A stretch of DNA of 64,000 nt from Streptomyces sp. NBC_00878 (GTDB taxonomy: Bacteria > Actinomycetota > Actinomycetes > Streptomycetales > Streptomycetaceae), in the NCBI RefSeq assembly GCF_026341515.1, contig NZ_JAPEOK010000001.1, positions 5,208,001 to 5,272,000 on the forward strand, written 5' to 3'. Each line of letters starts with the position of its first letter. Position 1 is the first letter of the stretch. Positions 34,730 to 44,182 of this stretch are shown here, in pieces. Under the pieces are notes generated by a model that saw nothing but the letters and a program-made list of their open reading frames with translations, did not search any database and was not told the origin of the DNA. The translations under genes and the position numbers were made by a program.

Positions 34730-35188
34730 ATGCTGCACCGCATCGCTCTCACCCTCGCCACCTCCGCCGCCGCGTCCCTCGCGGCGCTGTCCGCGGCGCC
34801 CCCGGCCGCGTACGCCGCATCGCTTCCCCTTGTGCCGCTGCCGGTGAGCGGCGTGGACGACGTCGACCGGCTCACCGTGACCGTGAGCAAGGCGGGCGGC
34901 GGCATGGACGGGACGTTCGAGCTGGACTGTCATCCGATGGGCGGCAGCCACCCCGACGCCCAGGCCGCCTGCGATCAGTTGGACCGGAACGCTTCCTGGG
35001 GCAAGGACCCGTTCGCGCCGGCCGAGCCGCGCGGCATGTGCACGATGCAGTACGGCGGTCCGGCCACCGCGCGGGTCACGGGAACCTGGGCCGGGCGCCC
35101 CGTCGACGCGACGTACGAGCGCCGTGACGGGTGCGAGATCGCGCGCTGGGACGCCCTCGTGCCCGTACTCCCGAAGCTCAGTTCATAG
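34730..35188 (+). CDS. Streptomyces subtilisin inhibitor (SSI)-family protease inhibitor
   Basis: 152 residues with a signal peptide (Arg at position 4, hydrophobic core, A-Y-A-A cleavage region near 27-30) and a mature SSI domain. Four cysteines form the two family disulfides: 'LDCHPMGGSHPDAQAACDQL' and 'GMCTMQYGG' with 'DGCEIARW'. By alignment in my head to SSI (C-P-M-V-Y) the P1 residue of the reactive loop is the Met of 'CTMQYG', predicting inhibition of subtilisin-like enzymes. GGAG precedes ATG 34730. The position matches the SSI gene SCO4010 of S. coelicolor (from memory). Confidence 0.92.
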   Translation: MLHRIALTLATSAAASLAALSAAPPAAYAASLPLVPLPVSGVDDVDRLTVTVSKAGGGMDGTFELDCHPMGGSHPDAQAACDQLDRNASWGKDPFAPAEPRGMCTMQYGGPATARVTGTWAGRPVDATYERRDGCEIARWDALVPVLPKLSS

Positions 35189-35411
35189 GAATTTTCATAG
35201 TCGCGCGTGGTTCTGGGGGACGAAATGCACGGTCACAGGTTCTCCGTGTCTTCTGCGTCCGTTCTGCGTCCCCTCTACGTGCGACCTCCCTCTCATCCGG
35301 CGTCGCGAGCGCAACCACTGCCCGTAGACTCCCTCGCGTGACACGTCGCGGACCGGTTGGCAAGATGGCACCCGCGGTCGGCAAGGTGCGGTAACAGGGA
35401 GGAAGCGTCTC

Positions 35412-38400
35412 GTGAGCAGCAGGCCATCCCGAGGCGCTGCTCGCCTCGCAGCCATACTCGACGCGCTTCCCGATGCGTTGGTGCTGGTCAACGCCAATGG
35501 GACGGTCGTCAACGCCAACACCATCGCCCTGGAGGCCTTCGAGGCCCCGGGCACGGCTCTCGTCGGGCGCGGACTGCTCGATCTGCTGCCGCAGTTCGAC
35601 TCCCGGCTCATCCCCGGCACGATGCGGCGGCCCGACAGCGTCGACGAGAGCGGCCGCACCAGGCCCACCCGGATGATCGCCCGCCGCACCGACGGCAGCG
35701 AGTTCCCGGTCGAGGTCACGAGCGCGAATCTGGAGAACGGCCAGCAGGCGTACGACGGTTACGGCTACACCAGCGATGAGCTGCTGATGCTTGTCGTACG
35801 CGATCTCTCCGGCACCGTCGACACCGAGGCCGAGCTCGCCCGTTCGCAGCGGCAGACGGAGATGATCCTGCGCGCCGCCGCCGAGGGCGTCGTGGGGACG
35901 GACACCGAGGGACGGGTCGTCCTCGTCAATCCGGCCGCCGCGCAGATCCTCGGTTTCCGGGCCAGCGACCTGGGCGGGCAGGAACTGCACCCGCTGATGC
36001 TGCACTCGCGCGCCGACGGCGAGCCGTTCCCGTACGAGGAGTCGCCGCTCGCCGACACCCTGCGCTCCGGGCGCAAGCACCGGGTACGCGGGCAGGTGCT
36101 GTGGTCCAAGAACGGTGACCGAGTGCCGGTCGACCTGACCACCGCGCCCGTACGGGACGGGGACCAGCTCGTCGGCGCCGTGATGACCTTCACGGACCGT
36201 CGGCCGTACGACACGCTCGCCGAGGAGAAGGACGCCGAGGCCAAGCGGCATCAGGACGAACTCGCTCGGGCCGCCGAGGAGCACGCCGAGGAACTGACCG
36301 CGCTCCGGGACGAGCACGCCGGGGAGCTCGCCGAGCTGCGTGAGCGGCACGAGGAGGAGTTGGCCGCCGGCGACGACCGGTACGCGGCACTCGCCGAGCG
36401 CGAGAAGGACCGGTACGAGGCACTGTCCGCGCGGCACGATCAGCTGCTCGCCGTGCTCGGGCGCTCCCTGCGCGGGCCGCTGGACCAGCTGCGGAGCGAG
36501 CTGTCCGCCCTCGCCGCGGACGACGCCGGACAGTTGTGGCCCGAGGCCAACCAGGTGCTGCACCACCTCTCGGCCGGCTACTCGCGTATCACCACACTCG
36601 TCGACAACGTGCTCGCCTACCAGCGCCTTGACTCCGGGACCGAGGCGGTCACGCGGACGAAAGTGATGCTGGACGCGGTCGTCGCCGCCGGTGTCGACGG
36701 GGCGGTCGAGCTGATCGGGCCAGGGCGGGTGCAGTTCGCCGTGCACGCGCCGCCCATAGAGGCCGAGGTCGACCCGCAACGGCTCGCGACCGCGCTCGCG
36801 CATCTCGTCGCGGACGTCGCGGGCGTCGACTCCACGGGCAACTCACCGGTCTCGGCCGGTGGCTACATGGACAACACGGTCGTCGTGGCGGCAGCGCAGC
36901 GCGGTGAGGTCGTACGGATCGAGGTGCGCGGGCCGTACGCCGGGGGAGACCCGGTGCACGAGCCGATCGTGCGGGGGATCGTGCGCGCGCACGGCGGAGT
37001 GCTGCAGACGCACGAGGTTCCCGGGATGAGCGGCAGCGCGTTCGTTCTCGAAGTGCCGATCGGGGGTGGGGCCGGGGCGGTTCCGGCTCCCGGTGCGGGC
37101 GCAGGCACAGGCACAGGCGTGGATACGGGCTCGGCTTCGGGCGGTGGCGAGGCCGGAGGTGCGGGCTCCGGAGGCGGGGTCGGTTCCGCGGTCGCGCTGC
37201 CCGAGCAGGCTTCGCCTCAGGCGGGCGGGCGGCGGCGGGCCCGGCGGGCTTCCGTCGACGCCTTCTTGGAGAGCGAGGTCGGGCCCCCGACGCAGACAGC
37301 CGTGCCCACCGGGCGGCGCAGGCGTGCCGCCGGGGAGGAAGCCCAGCCTCAGCCCGCACTTCCGGCTCAGGTCTCCGCCGACGAGGGCGGCGCCGAGGGT
37401 TCCGGTGGGACCGGGCGGCGGCGTGGGCGGCCCAGTCCGGCCGAGGGCGGCGGAGTCTCCGAGGGCGCGGTCGTGACCGCCGCCGAGCATGCCGCCGGTA
37501 CCGCTGCCACGGGGCTCGGGGAGACCGTGCCTCCGCAGGGCGTGCCCGCGCCCGCCGGTGGACGGCGAGCACGACGGGACGGCGAGCGGCAGGCGCTGCC
37601 GGCGGCGTTGCCCGCGGCGCCTTCTCCCGCTCCGGACGCGAGTGCTGGCCCTGGTGCGGGTGCTGGCGCTGGTGCCGGTGCGGATGGCAGTGGTGGCGCG
37701 CCTCAGCCGACGGGGCGGCGTCGGCGTGCGCTGGCCGCCGCGGCCGAGCGTGCGGCGGCGCAGGAGGCGGGGCCGCGCGCGGTGTTCGCGCTGCCGCCGG
37801 CCGAGGCGGACCGCTCTCCCGAGTACGCCGCCCAGCATGCCGAAGCGCATGGCCAGGCAGCACCCGGCCAGGCCGCCCTCGCACAAGCGCCCCACGGCCA
37901 GGCAGCTCCCGGGCAAGCTCCCGCCCAGGCCGGCAACGGGCGCCATGACGTGGCGTTGCACGACTCGGCCGACGATCACACACCACCCCAGCCGCATCCG
38001 GTGCAGGCACCGAGCGGGCGTCGCCGCGCTCGACAGGCGGCTGGCGAGCTCGATGGGGCCACCACCACCGCCACATCCGCCGCTGGCACCACCGGAGTCG
38101 CCGGGGCGCCGGGGGTTCCCGGTCAAGTGGGCCCGGTGCAGGTCGCTCCCCAGGCGCCGGGTATGCCGGGAGCGCCCGCCGCAACCGGGCAGGCCATGGC
38201 GATCCCCGGTCAGGCCGTCGCGGTCCCCGGGGAGGGGGCTCCTGGACAGGCGGTTCCCGGGCAGGGAGCTCCTGGACAAGGGATGCCCGCGCAACTGAGC
38301 CCCGTACAAGGCGTTGCTGGTCAAGCCATGCCCCTGCCCGGACAGTTGCCCCCGGCGCAGGGCGTCCCCGGTGAGGGCACGCCGCCGCAAGCTGCTTCCG

Positions 38401-40043
38401 GGCAGCCGCAGCCCGTACCCGTACCCGCCCAGGGAAATCCCGGGCAGGGCGCTCCTGTCCAGGCCGGTCCCGTTCCCGGGCAGGCTGTTCCTCCGCAGGG
38501 CATGCCTCAACCCGGCGCCCCAGTCCCAGGACAGGCCCTTCCGCCGCAGGCTCTTCCCGGCCAGGCCACGCCGGCCGGTGCGTTGGCCCCCGCAGGAACC
38601 GTCGGCCCCGGCGGAATCCCTGCGGCCGCTACACCCACACCCGCCCAAGATGCCCAGGGCACCCAGACCCCCGCGCGGAACGCCCAGTCGCAGCCGCCGC
38701 CCCAAACTCCCGCGGACGCGGCTGTCGCCTCGCAGCCCTGGCCGGGCGCGGTCGACGGCTCGGCGGACCCTGAGCCCGCGCCTGTCCTGGAGCAGCCCCG
38801 CGCCGCCCAGCCGCTCCCCGCCGAGGCCACGCCGCCTTCCGTCGACCCCAACTCGACGCAGGGCCGCGCGTTCAGCGTCCGTACGCTCGGGCAGGGCGTC
38901 CCGTTCGGCCGCCGTATGACGGATGCGCAGCAGCCCCGGCCGAGCCGGCCCGTGTCCCAGACGCCGCAGCCGCTTCCTCAGGCGCAGGCGCAAGCCCCGG
39001 TCCAGTCCGCGCCGCAGCCGCAGCCGCAGGCACATACGCCTCCCCCGCACGCGACCAACGGCTCGGGGCGGCGCCGCAAGCTCGGCACCCGCCCCGAGCC
39101 CGTAGCGGAAGCGGCCGAGCAGGCGGAGACGGCGGCCCGCCCGACCCCGCAGTCCGGGGGAGGCCAGTCCCGGCTGGCCAACGTCACCGAGGGCACCGGC
39201 CGTTCGTACGCCATAGGAGCCCCCGACGAGAACGCCGACGAGGGTCCCGAGCCGCTCGACGGCCCCGGCGGTGCGGTCGAGGTCGCGAACCAGCCCCAGC
39301 CGCAGCCGATGGACGACGAGCTGCCCCCGGAGCCGCTCGACAACCCGCGTCGGCTGCTGGTCTGGCCCGCGCCGGACATCACCACCCAGCAGGCGCTGAG
39401 CGACCGCGGCTACCGGCCCGTCATCGTGCACTCGCGCGAGGAGGTCGCCGCGCAGATCGCCGCCTTCCCGGCCGCGCTCTTCGTGGACCCGCTCACTGGT
39501 CCGATCACCCGCACGGCCCTTCAGTCGCTGCGCCAGGCCGCCGTCGCAGCCGAAGTCCCGGTTCTCGTGACGGCGGGACTCGGCCAGGCGACGCGCGAGG
39601 CGGCGTACGGCGCCGACCCTGCCGTACTTCTCAAGGCCCTCGCCCCGCGCGACAGCGAGCAGCACCCGCCGCGCGTCCTGCTCATCGAGGAACACGCGGA
39701 GATCGCACTGGCGCTGACCTCGACGCTGGAGCGGCGCGGGATGCAGGTCGCGCGGGCCTCGTCGGACGAGGACGCCGTCACGCTGGCCTCGCAGATGCGG
39801 CCGAACCTGGTCGTGATGGACCTGATGCAGGTACGCCGCCGACGTGCCGGAATCGTCGACTGGCTGCGGGCGAACGGCCAGCTCAACCGCACCCCGCTCG
39901 TCGTCTACACCGCCGCCGTCGACCAGACCGAACTGCCGCGCCTGGCGGCGGGGGAGACGGTGCTGTTCCTCGCGGAGCGGTCGACGAGTACCGAGGTGCA
40001 AGGGCGGATCGTGGACTTGCTGGCACGCATCGGCACGAACTGA
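35412..40043 (+). CDS. Giant PAS / degenerate histidine kinase / receiver protein
   Basis: 1543 residues starting at GTG 35412 (AGGGAGGAAG upstream). Order: PAS 1 (about 10-130); PAS 2 (about 145-260, 'EGVVGTDTEGRVVLVNPAAAQIL'); a charged coiled coil (262-345); a dimerisation helix pair in which the usual phospho-acceptor His is absent ('LGRSLRGPLDQLRSEL'); an ATPase-like domain without a clear N box (about 455-550); a roughly 750-residue Pro/Gly/Ala/Gln linker; and two receiver-like domains (about 1311-1412 and 1420-1543), each keeping an Asp ('ALFVDPLTG', 'LVVMDLMQV'). It is predicted to be a pseudokinase scaffold in the cytosol, with no transmembrane segment. The second receiver lacks an obvious conserved Lys. 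Confidence 0.85.
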   Translation: MSSRPSRGAARLAAILDALPDALVLVNANGTVVNANTIALEAFEAPGTALVGRGLLDLLPQFDSRLIPGTMRRPDSVDESGRTRPTRMIARRTDGSEFPVEVTSANLENGQQAYDGYGYTSDELLMLVVRDLSGTVDTEAELARSQRQTEMILRAAAEGVVGTDTEGRVVLVNPAAAQILGFRASDLGGQELHPLMLHSRADGEPFPYEESPLADTLRSGRKHRVRGQVLWSKNGDRVPVDLTTAPVRDGDQLVGAVMTFTDRRPYDTLAEEKDAEAKRHQDELARAAEEHAEELTALRDEHAGELAELRERHEEELAAGDDRYAALAEREKDRYEALSARHDQLLAVLGRSLRGPLDQLRSELSALAADDAGQLWPEANQVLHHLSAGYSRITTLVDNVLAYQRLDSGTEAVTRTKVMLDAVVAAGVDGAVELIGPGRVQFAVHAPPIEAEVDPQRLATALAHLVADVAGVDSTGNSPVSAGGYMDNTVVVAAAQRGEVVRIEVRGPYAGGDPVHEPIVRGIVRAHGGVLQTHEVPGMSGSAFVLEVPIGGGAGAVPAPGAGAGTGTGVDTGSASGGGEAGGAGSGGGVGSAVALPEQASPQAGGRRRARRASVDAFLESEVGPPTQTAVPTGRRRRAAGEEAQPQPALPAQVSADEGGAEGSGGTGRRRGRPSPAEGGGVSEGAVVTAAEHAAGTAATGLGETVPPQGVPAPAGGRRARRDGERQALPAALPAAPSPAPDASAGPGAGAGAGAGADGSGGAPQPTGRRRRALAAAAERAAAQEAGPRAVFALPPAEADRSPEYAAQHAEAHGQAAPGQAALAQAPHGQAAPGQAPAQAGNGRHDVALHDSADDHTPPQPHPVQAPSGRRRARQAAGELDGATTTATSAAGTTGVAGAPGVPGQVGPVQVAPQAPGMPGAPAATGQAMAIPGQAVAVPGEGAPGQAVPGQGAPGQGMPAQLSPVQGVAGQAMPLPGQLPPAQGVPGEGTPPQAASGQPQPVPVPAQGNPGQGAPVQAGPVPGQAVPPQGMPQPGAPVPGQALPPQALPGQATPAGALAPAGTVGPGGIPAAATPTPAQDAQGTQTPARNAQSQPPPQTPADAAVASQPWPGAVDGSADPEPAPVLEQPRAAQPLPAEATPPSVDPNSTQGRAFSVRTLGQGVPFGRRMTDAQQPRPSRPVSQTPQPLPQAQAQAPVQSAPQPQPQAHTPPPHATNGSGRRRKLGTRPEPVAEAAEQAETAARPTPQSGGGQSRLANVTEGTGRSYAIGAPDENADEGPEPLDGPGGAVEVANQPQPQPMDDELPPEPLDNPRRLLVWPAPDITTQQALSDRGYRPVIVHSREEVAAQIAAFPAALFVDPLTGPITRTALQSLRQAAVAAEVPVLVTAGLGQATREAAYGADPAVLLKALAPRDSEQHPPRVLLIEEHAEIALALTSTLERRGMQVARASSDEDAVTLASQMRPNLVVMDLMQVRRRRAGIVDWLRANGQLNRTPLVVYTAAVDQTELPRLAAGETVLFLAERSTSTEVQGRIVDLLARIGTN

Positions 40044-40127
40044 GCAGCCTGCGAACCAGCAAGCCCTGGCTGCACCGGACGTACTGGGAGCACAGGGAGT
40101 ACCGGCGAGAAGCGCATGTGCGCATAC

Positions 40128-40171
40128 GTGAGTTGGGGCGTTGTTTCACGTGAAACAACGCCCCAACTCAC
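40128..40171. other. parS site embedded in a 44-bp perfect palindrome
   Basis: GTTTCACGTGAAAC (40143-40156 region) is the ParB-binding parS core, the centre of a perfect inverted repeat with 22-base arms (40128-40149 and 40150-40171). It lies between two convergent genes, where the palindrome could also end transcription from both sides. In Streptomyces, parS sites cluster around oriC, which places this window within the origin-proximal part of the chromosome. Confidence 0.85.
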
Positions 40172-40236
40172 ATGCCCTCACATGCCCTCACATAGCGGGC
40201 CCAATACACCCAGAAGCCTGCCTATCCTGACGACCG

Positions 40237-41892
40237 TCAGATCTGGGTGACGTCCAACTCACCCTCCGCGTACTGCCTGCGCAGCACCTTCTTGTCGAAC
40301 TTGCCGACGCTCGTCTTCGGCACCGCCTCGATGATCGTCCAGCGCTCCGGAAGCTGCCACTTGGCGATCTTGCCCTCGTCGGCGAGGAAGGACCGCAGGG
40401 ACTCGAAGTCGGAGTCGGCGCCTGCCTTCAACACGACGGTGGCGAGCGGGCGTTCGCCCCACTTCTCGTCCGGTACGGCGACGACGGCGGCCTCTTCGAC
40501 GTCCGGGTGGGCCATCAGGGCGTTCTCCAAGTCCACGGACGAGATCCACTCGCCTCCCGACTTGATGACATCCTTGGCGCGGTCGGTGAGGGTCAGGAAG
40601 CCGTCAGGGCTGATCGTGCCGACGTCGCCGGTCTTGAGCCAGCCGTCCTCGCTGAACTTGTCGGCGGGACGCAGGACTTCGGCATCCTGACCGCCGTAGT
40701 ACGCGCCCGCGATCCACGGGCCGCGCACCTCCAGCTCACCCGCCGACTCGCCGTCCCATGGCAGCCGCTCGCCGCCCGGTCCGGTCAGCCGGGGCTCGAC
40801 GCCCGCCGGGAAACGGCCCTGTGTGAGGCGGTACGCGAACTCCTCTTCCGTGCCCACCACCTGGGCCGGAGGCCGCGCGATCGTGCCGAGCGGGGAGGTC
40901 TCCGTCATGCCCCAGGCGTGGCAGACGCGCATGCCGAGCTCATCGAATGCCTTCATGAGGGCGGGCGGACAGGCGGAGCCGCCGATGGTGACCTGGGTCA
41001 GCGAACTCACGTCACGAGGCTTGGCCTTGAGCTCCGCGAGCAGGCCCTGCCAGATGGTCGGGACGGCGGCCGCGTGCGTCGGACGCTGACTCTCGATCAT
41101 CTCGGCGAGCGGGGCGGGCTGGAGGAAACGATCCGGCATCAGCACGTTCACGCCGGTCATGAACATCGCGTGCGGCAGGCCCCAGGCGTTCACATGAAAC
41201 TGCGGGACCACGACCAGGGATGTGTCGCTGTCGGTGAGACCCATGGACTGCGCCATGTTGACCTGCATCGAGTGCAGGTAGATCGACCGGTGCGAGTAGA
41301 TGACGCCCTTGGGGTCGCCGGTCGTGCCGGAGGTGTAGCACATGGCCGCGGCCTGGCGCTCGTCCAGCTCCGGCCAGTCGTAGCTTTCCGGCTTGTCGGC
41401 GATCAGGTCCTCGTACTCGTGCACCTGGACCATCGCCCCGGCCAGCAGCGAACGGTCACCGGGGCCGGACACGACCACGTGCTCGACCGACTTGAGGTGG
41501 GGCAGCAGCGGCGCGAGCAGCGGGAGCAGCGAACCGTTGGCCAAAACCACCCGGTCGGCGGCGTGGCCGACAATCCAGACGAGCTGCTCGGGAGGCAGCC
41601 GGAGGTTGAGCGTGTGGAGGATCGCACCCATGGAGGGGATCGCGTAGTACGCCTCGACATGCTCGGCGTTGTTCCACATCAGCGTCGCGACCCGGTCGTC
41701 GTCCCGGACTCCGAGTTCGTCGCGCAGCGCGTGCGCCAGACGGGCCGCCCGGCCCCCGATCTCGGCGAACGAGCGCCGCTGCGGCTCACTCTCACCCGTC
41801 CAGGTGATCACCTGAGATGAACCGTGGATCGTCGACCCATGGGTCAGAATCCTTGAGATCAGCAGCGGTACGTCCTGCATCGTGCTCAGCAC
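40237..41892 (-). CDS. Long-chain fatty-acid-CoA ligase (FadD-like)
   Basis: 551 residues of the ANL superfamily. AMP-binding P-loop 'YTSGTTGDPKGV' (about 182-193), 'HVNAWGLP', 'GMTETSPLGT' and hinge 'GDVGTISPDGFLTLTDRAKD', with catalytic Lys near 'SVGKFDKKVL'. It activates a carboxylic acid with ATP and CoA; length and motifs fit medium/long-chain acyl substrates. GTG 41892 follows GGGAGGA. A palindrome ACATACC-GGTT-GGTATGT lies 60 bases upstream. It stands apart from the igr-like operon but could supply it. Confidence 0.93.
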   Translation of the reverse strand: MLSTMQDVPLLISRILTHGSTIHGSSQVITWTGESEPQRRSFAEIGGRAARLAHALRDELGVRDDDRVATLMWNNAEHVEAYYAIPSMGAILHTLNLRLPPEQLVWIVGHAADRVVLANGSLLPLLAPLLPHLKSVEHVVVSGPGDRSLLAGAMVQVHEYEDLIADKPESYDWPELDERQAAAMCYTSGTTGDPKGVIYSHRSIYLHSMQVNMAQSMGLTDSDTSLVVVPQFHVNAWGLPHAMFMTGVNVLMPDRFLQPAPLAEMIESQRPTHAAAVPTIWQGLLAELKAKPRDVSSLTQVTIGGSACPPALMKAFDELGMRVCHAWGMTETSPLGTIARPPAQVVGTEEEFAYRLTQGRFPAGVEPRLTGPGGERLPWDGESAGELEVRGPWIAGAYYGGQDAEVLRPADKFSEDGWLKTGDVGTISPDGFLTLTDRAKDVIKSGGEWISSVDLENALMAHPDVEEAAVVAVPDEKWGERPLATVVLKAGADSDFESLRSFLADEGKIAKWQLPERWTIIEAVPKTSVGKFDKKVLRRQYAEGELDVTQI

Positions 41893-41951
41893 GGCGTCCT
41901 CCCGGGGGCGACATTGCCTACGCGGTAGTAAGGGCTGCGCTGATTCTGCTC

Positions 41952-41969
41952 ACATACCGGTTGGTATGT
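41952..41969. promoter_or_regulatory. TetR-type operator candidate upstream of the CoA ligase
   Basis: ACATACC-GGTT-GGTATGT is a perfect 7-base inverted repeat 60 bases upstream of the ligase start. Such sites are typical for TetR-family regulators of fatty-acid genes; the regulator is not adjacent. Confidence 0.6.
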
Positions 41970-42046
41970 CACTACTCAGGGGTGATCGATCACGTCACGA
42001 CGGCATTGCTTGCCCTGCCATCGACTTTGTACCTCCCCGGCTCTGA

Positions 42047-42592
42047 TCAGCGAACAGGACCCAGTTCCGGGTCCTCACGAAGCTTGCCCAGTGCACGCGA
42101 CACGGCCGACTTGACCGTACCGATCGACACGCCCAGCACGTCCGCCGTCTGTGCTTCGCTCAGGTCCTCGTAGTACCGCAGGACGACCATCGCCCGCTGC
42201 CGCGCCGGCAACTTCATGATCGCGCGCCACATCGCGTCGTGCAGCGCCTGCTGCTCCGCCGGGTCACCGGCCGGCGGAGCCTCCGGCTCCGGCAGCTCGT
42301 CGCACGCGAACTCGTCGACTTTCCGCTTCCGCCACTGCGACGTCCGCGTGTTCAGCAAGGCGCGCCGCACATAGCCGTCGAGCGCCCGGTGGTCCTCGAT
42401 CCGCTCCCACGCGACATACGTCTTCGTGAGCGCGGTCTGCAGCAGATCCTCCGCGTCGCTCGGGTTCGCGGTCAACGAACGAGCGGTACGCAGCAGCACT
42501 GGTTGGCGAGCCTTGACGTACGAGGAGAACGACGGGTACGCAAGAGTCCGCGTCGCCGCATTCGAAGCGCTGGTGCAGACGGTTGTGGTCAT
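42047..42592 (-). CDS. SigE-family ECF sigma factor
   Basis: 181 residues with sigma region 2 ('DAEDLLQTALTKTYVAWERI', 'DGYVRRALLNTRTSQWRKRK') and region 4 ('LPARQRAMVVLRYYEDLSEAQTADVLGVSIGTVKSAVSRAL'; quoted by its ends only: P-A-R-Q-R and G-T-V-K-S). The actinobacterial SigE-family group commonly has no adjacent anti-sigma gene, as here. GGAG lies six bases before ATG 42592. It was the nearest gene to the CoA ligase in S. coelicolor too (from memory, SCO4005). Confidence 0.9.
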   Translation of the reverse strand: MTTTVCTSASNAATRTLAYPSFSSYVKARQPVLLRTARSLTANPSDAEDLLQTALTKTYVAWERIEDHRALDGYVRRALLNTRTSQWRKRKVDEFACDELPEPEAPPAGDPAEQQALHDAMWRAIMKLPARQRAMVVLRYYEDLSEAQTADVLGVSIGTVKSAVSRALGKLREDPELGPVR

Positions 42593-43009
42593 GGCTCCAC
42601 GCTAGGAGCGCCCCCTACTCCTGCGGATCGGCCGGAGGTCCCGAAGCCGTGTCCGCCTCAGGTTGTAGGAGGGGGGCCGGCCCCACCTACTGAAGGTGGA
42701 CGCCAGGCCCCGGCCCTCTGAGGGTTCACCCCTGAGAGACGGCTCCCCCGGCAGTAGCGCGGCCCCCGGAATGATGCGTGAGTAGTACAGCCGCACCCAC
42801 GAGTAGTCCCCGAGGGTACGCCCGGACGCTCGCCGAGACTGGGGGAGGGCGCACCGGAGGCAGCGCGGACAGGAAGCGGCGCGAATCCGACACCGACCCT
42901 CGCCCCGTGAACGAGGCAGCCGACGCGTAGGGCGCCTGAACGCACGGTCCCGCTCCGGCGCCCGGCCCCGGCCCCGTTGCACGCAACGCGCTCATCCGTC
43001 CGCCCCGCA
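42593..43009. other. Intergenic region upstream of the ECF sigma gene
   Basis: 417 bases. The GC-rich GGGGGGCCGGCCCC block (about 42675-42690) can form a hairpin in the ECF leader region. No convincing gene; short frames here are composition-driven. Confidence 0.4.
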
Positions 43010-44182
43010 TCAACCCCGATCGTCAGAGCCCAGGATCAGCCCCGATGTAGGGACCCCCGTCCCCGCGGTCACCAGCACCCTGCGGGCCTCTGGTATCTGG
43101 TTCACGGACGTGCCCCGGAGCTGTCGTACGCCTTCCGCCACGCCGTTCATCCCGTGCAGATAGGCCTCCCCGAGTTGCCCCCCGTGCGTGTTCAACGGCA
43201 GCCGCTCCTCGGCGACGAAGTCCGCGGCCTCACCCGGCTTGCAGAACCCGAACTCCTCCAACTGCGTCAGCACGAACGGTGTGAAGTGGTCGTACAAAAT
43301 CCCCACGTCGATTCCGGCCGGCGTCAGCCCGGATGTGCGCCACAGTTGCCGCGCCACCATGCCCATCTCCGGCAGCCCCGTCAGGTCGTCCCGGTAGAAG
43401 CTGGTCATCTGCTCCTGGGCCCGCCCCGCGCCCTGGGCGGCCGCGGTGATCACAGCGGGCGGATGCGGCAGGTCGCGCGCCCGCTCCACCGAGGTGACGA
43501 CCAGGGCCTGACCGCCGTCGGTCTCCTGACAGCAGTCCAGCAGCCGCAGCGGCTCGACGATCCACCGCGAGGCGGCATGGTCGGCGAGCGTGATCGGTCT
43601 GCCGTGGAAGTACGCCGCCGGGTTGGTCGCGGCATACTTCCGGTCGACGACCGCCACCTGCCCGAACACCTCGGGCGTCAGTCCGTACGTGTGCAGATAG
43701 CGCTGGGCCGCCATCGCGACCCAGGACGCGGGCGTGAGCAGTCCGAAGGGCAGCGACCAGCCGAGCGCGGTGCCCTCCGCCGACGGCTCACGCCGCTGCA
43801 CTCCGGAACCGAATCTCCGTCCCGACCGCTCGTTGAACGCCCGGTAGCAGACCACCACTTCGGCCACCCCCGTGGCCACGGCGAGAGCCGCCTGCTGGAC
43901 GGTCGCGCAAGCCGCGCCTCCCCCGTAGTGGACCCGCGAGAAGAAGGACAGCTCGCCCATGCCGACCGCCTGGGCAACCGTGATCTCTGGGCTGGTGTCC
44001 ATCGTGAACGTCACCATCCCGTCCACGTCGGCCGGCGTGAGCCCCGCGTCGTCGAGCGCGGCCCGCACCGCCTCGACAGCCAGCCGCAGCTCGCTGCGCC
44101 CCGAATCCTTGGAGAACTCGGTGGCCCCAATCCCGACGATCGCCGCCCGCCCGCCGAGCGTGTCCCTCGTCCGCACACTCAT
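43010..44182 (-). CDS. Lipid-transfer protein / thiolase-like Ltp2-type aldolase
   Basis: 390 residues of the thiolase superfamily (SCP-x branch): 'AAIVGIGATEFSKDSGRSE' start, 'GGGAACATVQQAALAV' nucleophile-elbow region and 'LNTHGGQLGEAYLHGM' C-terminal motif. In mycobacteria Ltp2 is a retro-aldolase that removes propionyl-CoA from the steroid side chain and works only with the DUF35 domain of ChsH2; a ChsH2-like gene is two genes upstream here. ATG 44182 overlaps the MaoC stop (ATGA). It is last in the five-gene operon. Confidence 0.85.
   Translation of the reverse strand: MSVRTRDTLGGRAAIVGIGATEFSKDSGRSELRLAVEAVRAALDDAGLTPADVDGMVTFTMDTSPEITVAQAVGMGELSFFSRVHYGGGAACATVQQAALAVATGVAEVVVCYRAFNERSGRRFGSGVQRREPSAEGTALGWSLPFGLLTPASWVAMAAQRYLHTYGLTPEVFGQVAVVDRKYAATNPAAYFHGRPITLADHAASRWIVEPLRLLDCCQETDGGQALVVTSVERARDLPHPPAVITAAAQGAGRAQEQMTSFYRDDLTGLPEMGMVARQLWRTSGLTPAGIDVGILYDHFTPFVLTQLEEFGFCKPGEAADFVAEERLPLNTHGGQLGEAYLHGMNGVAEGVRQLRGTSVNQIPEARRVLVTAGTGVPTSGLILGSDDRG

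Noticed and set aside
37070..39330. Frameshift or assembly error in the long linker of the PAS/receiver gene
   Set aside because: The frame stays open and codon-position GC bias continues through to well-formed receiver domains, so the low-complexity linker appears genuine.
36843..40001. Minus-strand frame of 1052 codons opposite the PAS/receiver gene
   Set aside because: A shadow of the repetitive linker; composition-driven, no motifs.
40227..40240. CTGAC-GACC-GTCAG palindrome as an independent operator
   Set aside because: It overlaps the stop codon of the CoA ligase and has no downstream promoter in the same direction; kept only as a comparison for the igr operator.
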